Source: Chelydra serpentina (taxonomy: Eukaryota; Chordata; Testudines; Chelydridae). From it: a DNA stretch of 64,000 nt. The stretch's first letter is position 1, and the number at the start of each line of letters is the position of its first letter. The notes beneath the pieces are model-generated. The model was not told the DNA's origin. It ran no database searches and worked only from the letters and a program-made list of their open reading frames with translations. The stretch is from contig JBAIAC010000004.1 of the NCBI GenBank assembly GCA_037349315.1, positions 33,979,001-34,043,000 of the forward strand, in the 5' to 3' direction. The position numbers and the translations under genes are program-made. This document shows, piece after piece, positions 55,671 to 64,000 of this stretch.

Positions 55671-56642
55671 CATATGGCTTTGTGGGTGTACAGTGGTCCA
55701 CAAAAATAATTTTAAACAACAGGCTTCTGCCACTAGAGGGCAACATGAACATATGCACATTGAGGCTTCGCCTGTGCCAAACCAATGGTGGGACTGAGGC
55801 CAGAGTCATTAGTTCTCACTCCCACCAAAACTGGAACCACTGAAACACATCAACTTCCTAATGCGAACTAGGAGTTAGCTGCTCTGTTAATGCAGTTTGC
55901 TTCTTCAGGGTGTGTATATCTTAAACAAACACACCCAAGATTCCAGTGCTTTAACTGCCTTTTTGGAGGGTATACAGCCATCCCTTTGGAGCATTCATAG
56001 TGTCTTTTCAACAGGACAGTTTGTCACAGCAATCTCTCTCGAGTTCAGTTACAGTCATTCTCCTAAGGCAGAATTTAGTCCTTGGAGAAGGGAGTCATTG
56101 GAGGTGATGTGATAGGATACCTCTAGCACTATGGAAACCAGTGTCCCATAGAAACAGTATAGATTAGATTGATAATCCTATAGAATAAGTATTTTACCTT
56201 CAGGATCTATAGAAATGTACGGTTTCAATAGGAATTACTCTAAAAATCTATAGAATTTAATAGAAATGTCACCTTTCTATTGTTGTTTGACCCATCCATC
56301 TCATTTTCCTTAAAAGTTAAATGAGTATTCTATAGAGGGTTCAAATTAGATGGATTATATGTGAGGTTCTCATAATGTTGCCTACTGGGGCCCATGAAGA
56401 GCTGGATGGTCTGTTGATGCTGCTTTTCCTCCACTGTTTTATCCTTTGAATGGGTTCAGCATGTTTCCCCATGAATGCCTGGCTAGCTCCACAGCACTGT
56501 GTGGAGATGGGACAGGTCAAGGCCTGCCTTCTTTATGTCCCTTTTGGGTTGTCTTACACCCTCAGAAGTACTAGCAGAGAAACAGACACTGCTGTTGTGC
56601 ATGGCTGCTATGCATGGCTGTAAGTGGAGGCCCCATGTCCTT
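55671..56642. other. Non-coding stretch, nothing recognised
   Basis: AT-rich between 56110 and 56360, with a locally repeated TATAGAAAT/TCTATAGAA motif. No gene was recognised. Confidence 0.3.
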
Positions 56643-56650
56643 CCCACCCA

Positions 56651-57384
56651 TAAGGTTGCCAGGTGTCTGGTTTTTGACCACTGACCGGGACGATGACTGG
56701 GCCGTTAAAAATCCAGTTGGCAGCGCAGCCAGGCTCCCTACCCAACTCCGTACGTCTCCTGGAAGCAGTGACATGTCCCTCTGGCTCCTAGGTGTAGGGG
56801 CAGCCACTGGGCTCCGCACGCTGCCCCTGCACCGAGTGCCAGCTCCACAGCTCCCATTGGCTGGGAACCACAGCCAAGGGGAACTACGGGGGTGATGCGT
56901 GCAGGTTGGGGCAGCGCACAGAGTCGGAGGGACATGCTGGCCTTCCCGGGAGCCACCTGAGGTAAGCTGCCCGGAGCCCGCACCCCTCATCCCCTCCTGC
57001 ATCCCTGCCCCAGCCCTGAGGTCCCTCCTGTACCTAAACTCCCTCCCAGAGCTCGCACCCCATCCTGCACCCCAGCTCCCTGCCCTGAGCCCCCTCTCGC
57101 AATCAAACTCCCTTCCAGAGCCCGCAACCCATACCTGCATCCCCTGCCCCAGCCTGGAGCCCGCTCCTACAGCCCAAACCTCCCATCCCCAGCCCGCACC
57201 TCCAGATGGAGCCCTCACCTCCCCCACACTCTGAACCACTTGGCCCCAGCTGAAAATGAGTGAGTGAGGGTGGGGGAGAGCGAGCGATGGAGGGAGGGGG
57301 GATGGAGTGAGCGGGGCCGTGGCCTTGGAGAAGGGCTGGGGCAAGGGTGTTTGGTTTTCTGCAGTTAGAAAGTTGGCAACCCTA
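56651..57384 (-). mobile_element. GC-rich hAT-type element with TAGGGTTGCC ends, copy 2
   Basis: On plus it starts TAAGGTTGCCAGGTGTCTGG and ends AGAAAGTTGGCAACCCTA, so it is inverted relative to copy 1 at 50918-51489. The duplication is CCCACCCA (56643-56650) versus CCCACCCG (57385-57392). It shares the CTCCCATTGGCTGGGAACC block. The longest open frame in the window (274 codons, minus, 56571-57395) runs over it. That frame is Gly/Arg/Pro-rich, overruns both ends, has no DDE-type transposase motif and is opposed by another frame, so it is not called as a gene. Confidence 0.88.
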
Positions 57385-57392
57385 CCCACCCG

Positions 57393-58175
57393 CACTTATG
57401 TACCTGCAGAGCAGGCAGGCGCATTCTTGCCCTCAGGAAAATTCTCACTAGCTTGAAGGACTGAATACTAAAAACTAAGACAGGACCTTGGAACGTGTCC
57501 TTAGTGCTCCTAAGTAACTCAAGTCAATCCTCCCAGGAATTTTAAGTATTAGGAAGAGACTATCCCACAGCCAACACACTGCTGCACTTGCAAAAGTGAA
57601 TGGCATCTTCCACTTCCTGCCAGAGGGATTCATTACAGGATAGTCCATTACAGTGCTAATCTGTCAAAGTGACTACACAGTGCACCCTAGGAAGCTGTCT
57701 TCTTCTGTGTGTATATGTAACTCCTATTAAAGTTAATGGGAATTAACCATGTGTATCTAGGGGAGAGAAGGCTGTGAAAGTGTGTAACAAAATATGGTAT
57801 TAAAAATAACTGACAGACCATTCAGGCGTCAAACAGAATTAATTCTCCCTCCACCCCCACCCCTCCCCACACTGGGTACTAGATTTTCTTTGTGTCAAAT
57901 ATAAAATAGCTTTGCTATCCATGTTCTTCATGTAACTTCTTTCTACCAACATTTTTAATTCAACTAATTAAAGTAATAATGTATAAGAGGCTTTAACATA
58001 TCTGCCAGACAAATTAAGAGGCAAAAGTCCTGGAAGTTTATCACACAGTTTATTGCTGAGAAAAACAGTGTGCCCAAGCTATTAGCACTATTGTGCTACA
58101 AGTAGCAACAGGAAATCAATAAGAATGAAACAGAGAAGCTCACATCTATCCCAGAGGTATTAAAATTCTGTCCAA
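57393..58175. other. Non-coding stretch, nothing recognised
   Basis: A short C-rich run lies near 57848-57870. No gene or transposon end could be supported. Confidence 0.3.
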
Positions 58176-59165
58176 GATCCATAGATTCCAAGGCCAGAAG
58201 GGACCAGTGTGATCATCTAGTCTGCCCTTCTGGATAACACAGACCACAGAACTTCCAAAAAATAATTCTTAGAGCATATCTTTTAGAAACACATCTAATT
58301 CTGAATTAAAAAATTGTCGGTGATGGAGAATCCTCCATGACCCTTAGTACGTTCTAATGGTTAATTGCTCTCACTGTTAAAACTGTAAAACCTCATTTCC
58401 AGGCTGAGTTTGTCTAGATTCAACTTCCCACCACTGGATTGTGTAGTAACTTTCTCTGCTAGATTAAAGAGCCTGTTATTAAATAGTTGTTTCCCATGTA
58501 GATACTTTAGACTGTAATCAAGTCACGCCATTAGCCTTCTCTTTGTTAAAACCAACCTACTGAGCTCCTTGAGTCAATCACTATAAGACATGCTTTCTAA
58601 TCCTTTCACCATTCTCGTGGCTCTTCTCTGAACCCTCTCCAATTTATCAACATCCTTCTTGAATTGTGGGCACCAGAACTAGACACAGTATTCCAGCAGT
58701 GGTTACACCAGTGCCAAATACAGAGATAAAATAACCTCTCTAATCCTACTCAATATTCCCTTATTTACGCATCCAAGGATCACATTAGCCCTTTTGGCCA
58801 CAGCATTGCCCGGAGAGCTCGTGTTCAGCTGATTATCCACAACGATCCCCAAATCTTTTTCAAAGTCACTGCTTCCCATGACAGAGTCCCCGGCCTGTAA
58901 GTATGGCCTAGAGTCTTTATTCCTTGATGTTTACAGTTAGCCATATGAAAAGGCATGTTTTTTGCTTGCACCCAGTTTACCAAGGGATTCAGATTGACGA
59001 TCCAGTGACCTGTCCTCTTCATTATTTACCACTCCCCCTATTTTTGTGTCATCTGCAAACTTTATCAGTGATGCTTTTATGTTTTCTTCTGGGTCATTAG
59101 TAAAAATGTCAAATAGCACAAGGCCAAGAACCGATCACCACAGGACCATGAGAAACACACCTGTT
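58176..59165 (-). mobile_element. CR1 LINE, ORF2 C-terminal part and 3' end
   Basis: The left boundary is the reversed 3' end (CATAGATTCCAAGGCCAGAA, GGACCAGTGTGATCATCTAG). Going right, the minus strand carries decayed ORF2 in order from the tail back to the polymerase core at 58937-59119. The copy is 5'-truncated near 59165. Frames are broken by several stops and shifts. Confidence 0.82.
58937..59119 (-). pseudogene. CR1 reverse transcriptase fragment with FADD motif
   Basis: The 60-codon frame reads LFDIFTNDPEENIKASLIKF then ADDTKIGGVV, which contains the F-A-D-D active-site box of non-LTR reverse transcriptases and the CR1-typical DTKIGG continuation. The following part moves to an adjacent minus frame (58825-59022), so there is a frameshift in the copy. 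In intact CR1 this domain copies element RNA at the nicked target. Here it is an inactive remnant. Confidence 0.8.
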
Positions 59166-59904
59166 TAATGATGATTCCCTGTTTACAGTTACAACTCCTC
59201 CTTTGTGCAAAAAGCAAAGGAGTGGTCAGATGGCCGAAATGTCATTGAGGAAATGTAGCTGCATAACCATTATCTGACGCTGCATAACTCAACGCTACCT
59301 CAGATGAGCACCCCTAGATATGGGGATAAGTTCTTCCTGCACCTGACCCATAGTCCCCATTTAGAGCTACTGCCAGTCAGCTCAAAGCTACACCACTGGC
59401 ATAAGGTCTTTAATTGAGCTCCACTATGCCATCTTCCTGCTCCCAACACCTCCCTACCGAAGAAGGAGAGCCAAACAGAAGCACAGAGTGTTCCTCCTAC
59501 ACCAGGGCATGCTCTGCTGGCAGTTTATGATGCAATTACACAGTCCCTATACACCACCACAGTGCCACTGGATTTCAGAATCTTGCCCATGGCTTTTTCA
59601 TGAATATTGTCACTAATGGAGATTATTAGCACAAATTTTTACCTAGCAATAAATATGTTCATGTATGGTAGAATGCAGGGGCAGCATTTAGGTAGGGCGG
59701 GGAGGGGGCATGGGGCAATTGCTTCATACCATATGTTAATTTTAGGAACATTACATATGTCTAAAATGCAGACTCCACAATGGGGCTCCAGGAAATAGGC
59801 AAGGCATGGAGCACAGGACCCACCAACAAGATCTCTGTGGCAGGGCCACCTGCCAATATAGCCCAGGTAGGAGAAGGAGTGCCTCAGTACTCCTTATCCC
59901 CTTG
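59166..59904. other. Non-coding stretch, nothing recognised
   Basis: No gene or repeat end could be supported. Confidence 0.3.
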
Positions 59905-60085
59905 GAGTAATTAATCATTGGAGCAAGTTACCAAGAGTTGTGGCGGATTCTCTATCCCTGGCAATTTTTAACTCTAAGACTGGATGATTTTCCTAAAAGA
60001 CATGCTCTAGGAATTATTTTGAGGAAGTGTCATACAGCAGGTCAGACTAGATAATCACAGTGGTCTTTTGCCCTGGGAATGTATG
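59905..60085 (+). mobile_element. CR1 LINE 3' tail
   Basis: TAATTAATCATTGGAGCAAG, TTACCAAGAGTTGTGGCGGA, GACTGGATGATTTTCCT, GGTCAGACTAGATAATCACA and GTGGTCTTTTGCCC follow CR1 3' order. The same segment occurs at 62985-63252. Confidence 0.75.
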
Positions 60086-60094
60086 CATATACCT

Positions 60095-60300
60095 AGCTCT
60101 TATATAGCGCTTTTCATCTGCAGAGCTCAAAGGCCTTCACAAAAAGTGATATCACCTCCATTTTACAGCTGGAGAAACTGAGGCAGAAGGCAGTGAAGTG
60201 ACTTGCCCAAGGTCACCCCAAGAACCAGTAGCTAAGCCAGTAATTGAACCAAAGTCTCCTGAGTCCCAGTCCAGTGCTCTATCCATTAGGCTAAACCCAG
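60095..60300 (-). mobile_element. MIR-type SINE remnant
   Basis: On plus: CTCCATTTTACAGCTGGAGA, AACTGAGGCAGAAGG, AAGTGACTTGCCCAAGGTCA, TAATTGAACCAAAGTCTCCT and CTCTATCCATTAGGCTAA, the last two being the reversed tRNA-like head. Confidence 0.75.
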
Positions 60301-62984
60301 ACATCAAGATCAGCAGGGACCATTGTGAACAACTAATGACTAGTCTGACCTCCTGTACACTGCTTCTCAATCTAAACTCACTAACTCAGTTCACCTTCTC
60401 AGCCTCAGAGACCTCCTTTCCACCAGTTACAGCCCATGTCTTCACCCTGATCGTGACAATGTTACATTATAACTGTGTGAATTAAAAGAGCACATCACAC
60501 TTGCATTCTGTTACTGGGTGATATTCTACCACCAGCATTCTGCAAGATGTCTGACACAGGAGTCCACTCTGGTCTTCAAATCTACTAAGTTATAGGAGCA
60601 AGACTTGGGCAGGGGGACACAACACCACAGGTATTTTTTTATCCTGGCTGGGCAACTTAGTCCTTTGGAAGGAGCTGGGTAGAATTCCAAATTCTATTCC
60701 ACTCTAACAGATCCTCAGTGTCCTCATGTGGACTTTACTATTATAGATCAAATATATGAACTTAGAAGATTTTTAAAACTAACTCTTTTACAACAAGATA
60801 CAATAACATAAATTATCAACTTTCATCCTTTCCATATCACCCTCCAACTCTGAGATTTTTTGCTCCCTGTATGTGATGTCCAGCTTGGGCTGTAAATTCC
60901 TCAGAGCAGGGTCAAATCTGGCACACCAATCTCTCAGAAGAGAAAGTCAACAGGAAAAGGAATATAGGCTAAAATCTCTTCTCCAGACCCCAGCATAAAT
61001 AACTCAAGTACAAGACAAGTTGGAAGGAATCATCTCCTCCAGACTACAGGGCCTTAAATCTTCCCTGTGTGTCCTGCTGTGACAGGACATATCTCTTGGG
61101 ATGGGATCCATCATGTAGAGGGACTCGCCACCCACATCTGCTGCCCTCTCTTTTGTGCTGCAGCTCAGCACCAGTTCCGCTAACAGAGGGTCCTGTGTAC
61201 CTATGCAAGCAGGGATAGCATTCCCTCGGAGTGAATGAAACCAGCAGGAAGGCGTGATAACTGGACATTCTTCTTTACTTCCAGTTGTATGGTCAGATCA
61301 TTTTCTTTTGTTAAAGTACTAATTTTGTTAGATCAAGCAAGAGTCCATTATCAAGACAAAAATATAGAAGCTGTTTATTTAAATGAACACCTAGAAAGAT
61401 TTAGACATTATGGGGCGCTATATGATACAGTGATTAAACAAACAAAATCTAGTCCCATGGAATAATAATGGTCACAGGACACTGAATACATAGCTGTGAA
61501 GATCTGGATCAGAGGCATGGTATTACTAATCTTGCACCCTTTCACTCGGACATATAATTTTCATAATGGGTGACTGAACAGCTGGAAGACAGCTCCTTCA
61601 GCCATCTGATCCTGTGCCTCAGTAATCTCTGCAAATGTCTGAATTTCATTACATCTCCCTGTAAACAAGATGATATCATTGTCTATTTTTCATATTTTTT
61701 GGCATGCTGTAAAGCAGCATTTCTCCTAATTGACAACACATGCTAACATTTTCCAGAACTGCAGAACACACACATATCATAATACACACAGAGACCTCTG
61801 CCAAAGTTGTATCATGTCACCTGCGTATTAAGCAATGTTAGAAATGTTCTCTGGGAACAAAAATTGCCACCCCTGCAAGCTGTACCAGAGGCATTCATTT
61901 TTAAAAAATGGCAGAGTTTTAAACACAGCATTGTAGGATTCTTCAGGAGCCATTAGCTATTTCTGGATCTATATCTTGTTCTTTAAATGTCTCATTAAAA
62001 ACTACTTCCAATTGACTTCCCCCCCCAAAAAATTACTATTTCCTTTGAACCCACTTCTCACTTCCTATAAAGCAGGAGTCAGGGACTCTTAAGGTCCTTA
62101 TAAACCATTATAAAGTGGCTCCACTCCAGATCCTCAGGATGGCCAGGTTGGGCGAGGAAGAGGAGGGAAGGAGGGACTTTGCAGCCACTCCACAATCAGA
62201 ACCTGTAGTGCAGAGCTTGAAGTGAGAGGAAGAAACAGGAACCTAAATGCAAATGATCTGCTCACCCATGTCTTGGTCCCACTTTCTCCTAGTGCTTGGA
62301 GTGCAATAGATATTGTAGATCTGTGGCTGTTCTATAATAGATATGTGATGTTGGGGGAGTGGAAAGTTGTAAATCACAAGAGATCACTACCACTGAGTTT
62401 TGTTTGAAAATCTTTTCAGCTATAAAAAAGAGGGGAGAGGGGGGAAATCCGGGAAACAGCTGATAACAGCTACTTATCAGGTGGGAAAGAGAGAGATGCA
62501 GCCAGGCTTTGCCAATTGCAAAATAGCCACCTCTTCATTACAGCTGCTTGGCCCAGTCAAATTTAAAAGTCCAGCCCCATGAAGGCATGCTGGGAGAAAA
62601 TTTCTATATAAGGGAAACCCTGTGCTGGGGCAACTTTGTAGGAAGCAAGAAATCAAATCCTACACCACTACATCATATTTTGCTTTGAGTTTGGAGATAT
62701 TTTAGGATATGCCCCCAATATGCTATATTATGTCTTAATTAAATGCAAGATTGTCTTGAAAATTCTGAATTATGGTTAGTCACATAAATGAGAAAAATCT
62801 ACTTAGGTTGGCCTACATTTAAAAGTTCAACTGCACCTAATTTCACTTAAAGGAGGGTTGAAGGAGTCTTTCACAATAGTGCAAATTCACTAAAAGAAAT
62901 GTTCTTAACGAATATTCTTCATCTGTTTCCTCTGCTATTATTGCAAATATCAATATTTGAGCATCACAAACTCCCAAGGCTCAA
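60301..62984. other. Long non-coding stretch, nothing firmly recognised
   Basis: A TTGGGCTGTAAATTCCTCAG block near 60885 faintly resembles an L2 3' end. The frames at 61044-61465 and 62222-62582 show no known domain. A TATA-like TCTATATAAGGG lies at 62603-62614, but no coding sequence follows. Confidence 0.3.
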
Positions 62985-63252
62985 AGATGAAGCTATGCAA
63001 ATTCAGACTGGAAATAAGATGTAAATATTTAACAAGGGGGGTAATTAACCATTGGAACAACTTACCAGCAGATGTGGCGGATTTTCCTTCACTTGACGTC
63101 TTTACATCAAAATTGGATTGAAAAAAATACTCTAGCTCAAGCAGAAATTAATGGCTTGATGAAGCAAACACATGGTGAAATTTGATGGTTTGTGTAATAC
63201 AACAGGTCAGACTAGATAACCATAACAGTTCCTCCTGGCCTTAAAATCTGAG
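62985..63252 (+). mobile_element. CR1 LINE 3' tail
   Basis: TAATTAACCATTGGAACAAC, TTACCAGCAGATGTGGCGGA, AACAGGTCAGACTAGATAAC and CTCCTGGCCTTAAAATCTG follow CR1 3' order. The element ends directly at the MITE that starts at 63256. Confidence 0.78.
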
Positions 63253-63255
63253 TAA

Positions 63256-63898
63256 GGACAAGTTTACATTACAAAATTAAGTTAAATCAAGTTATGTCAA
63301 TGTACAGCTACCACAGTTATTAAACCATTTTTGCATGTGCACATTGTGCTTCTTGTGTTGGCAGTGTGCGTCCTCACCAGGAGTGCTTGCACTGATTTAA
63401 CTGTCAGCATGGGGCACTGTGGCACAGCTTTAGAAAGGCAGCAACAGTCCATGTAAGCAATGCAGAGTCTACACTGACACTGTGTCACGCTAACTACATC
63501 GACCTAAGCACTACACCTCTCGCAGAGGTGGAGTTAAGTCAGTGAAGTGGGTGAGTTACATCAGTGGGAGCAACAACGAGTCTGGTGGCACCTTAAAGAC
63601 TAACAGATTTATTTGGGCATAAGCTTTCGTGGGTAAAAAACCCACTTCTTCAGATGCATCTTCATGTTGCATCTGAAGAAGTGGGTTTTTTACCAACGAA
63701 ACTTTATGCCCAAATAAATCTGTTAGTCTTTAAGGTGCCACCGGACTCCTGGTTGTTTTTGTGGATATAGATTAACGTGGCTACCCCCCGCGATACTTGA
63801 CACCATCGGTGGGAGCAACATTTTAGTGTAAACACTTACAGAGTTAGGCCAATGTAAACTGAAGTACATCGACCTCCTGCTATAGCGTAGACAAGCCC
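63256..63898. mobile_element. Harbinger-type MITE, host of a Penelope inverted pair
   Basis: The left end GGACAAGTTTACATTACAAA and the right end CTATAGCGTAGACAAGCCC are decayed inverted repeats of the GGGCTTGTCTACACTA type, with TAA on both sides (63253-63255 and 63899-63901). The body contains TACATCGACCTAAGCAC and ACTGATTTAACTGTCAGC, familiar from a common turtle MITE. Its sequence runs continuously once the insertion at 63576-63803 and one target copy are removed (GGGAGCAACATTTTAGTG). Confidence 0.75.
63576..63803. mobile_element. Penelope-like 3' ends in head-to-head inverted arrangement
   Basis: The left arm is the Penelope 3' block in reverse (GTGGCACCTTAAAGACTAAC to CTTCTTCAGATGCA). 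The right arm is the same block forward (TGCATCTGAAGAAGTGGG to GTCTTTAAGGTGCCACCGGA) and extends to the full 3' terminus (TTAACGTGGCTACCCC). Arms of about 87 bases, with few mismatches, face each other across a 9-base centre. A 17-bp duplication differing at one base flanks the whole (63559-63575 and 63804-63820, CATC(A/G)GTGGGAGCAACA). No coding sequence is present. Confidence 0.88.
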
Positions 63899-64000
63899 TA
63901 AGAGTTTCTCTCTCATAAAATGACTTCCCTAGGGTGAGCAATCCTGTGCTTATGACAACATCGTAATTCTGTTCCCGTGAAATTGCTTGGAATGTCAAAG

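Noticed and set aside
55299..55809. Cluster of five frames in different phases, up to 149 codons
   Set aside because: All arise from the CpG-rich element at 55328-55662, where stop codons are scarce on both strands.
56571..57395. Longest open frame (274 codons, minus)
   Set aside because: It overlaps and overruns a GC-rich hAT-type element with defined ends and duplication, is Gly/Arg/Pro-rich, has no DDE or other motif, and is opposed by another frame on plus.
62603..62640. Core promoter from TCTATATAAGGG
   Set aside because: A TATA-like string in AT-rich DNA is expected by chance, and no coding sequence or CpG-rich first exon follows.
1..64000. CRISPR arrays, operons, prokaryotic defence systems or phage genes
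   Set aside because: The repeats are vertebrate transposons, there are no spaced short repeats of CRISPR type, no ribosome-binding-site-led gene runs, and stop codons are dense.

Overview
This window looks like non-coding, repeat-dense reptile DNA, most likely from a hidden-necked (cryptodiran) turtle. The main pointer is a tRNA-headed SINE with a CR1-like tail (49567-49765 on plus, 54268-54441 on minus), which matches the tortoise Pol III / Cry I type. Supporting signs are 5'-truncated CR1 LINEs, Penelope-like 3' ends with a GIY-YIG nuclease remnant, CpG-rich Harbinger-type MITEs resembling crocodilian Chompy elements, Tigger-like MITEs, old MIR and L2 remnants, and many small hAT-type elements. 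A crocodilian or other archelosaur is a weaker alternative.

I found no exon, tRNA gene, rRNA gene or other host gene that I can defend. The longer open frames fall in GC-rich transposons, Penelope or CR1 remnants, or unrecognised sequence without coding evidence. The window is therefore intergenic or deep intronic.

Layout. 0-5 kb: a Tigger-like MITE, a probable solo LTR, a 148-bp direct duplication and a Harbinger-type MITE. 6-10 kb: a MIR with a nested hairpin element, a roughly 1-kb repeat with tRNA-like blocks, and an hAT inside a CR1 tail. 11-20 kb: four hAT-type elements (one nested in another), a Penelope copy with a frameshifted nuclease and two more Harbinger-type MITEs. 22-29 kb: L2-like sequence split by a probable solo LTR, a pyrimidine-rich minisatellite, a second Penelope copy and two hATs. 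31-46 kb: hairpin elements, hATs, a 0.8-kb terminal-inverted-repeat element, CR1, MIR, an (AC)36 array, a second Tigger-like MITE, and a 1.4-kb hAT with a CpG-rich hAT inside. 48-60 kb: MIRs, SINEs, two CR1 reverse-transcriptase remnants (one split by a SINE), and three GC-rich hATs. 63-64 kb: a Penelope inverted pair inside a Harbinger-type MITE beside a CR1 end.

The best-supported result is the insertion history. Fourteen terminal-inverted-repeat elements carry matching 8-bp target duplications (ten perfect), and several nested insertions can be ordered by eye. No functional system is evident. Element family names come from recognition of terminal motifs and target-site lengths, not from a database search.
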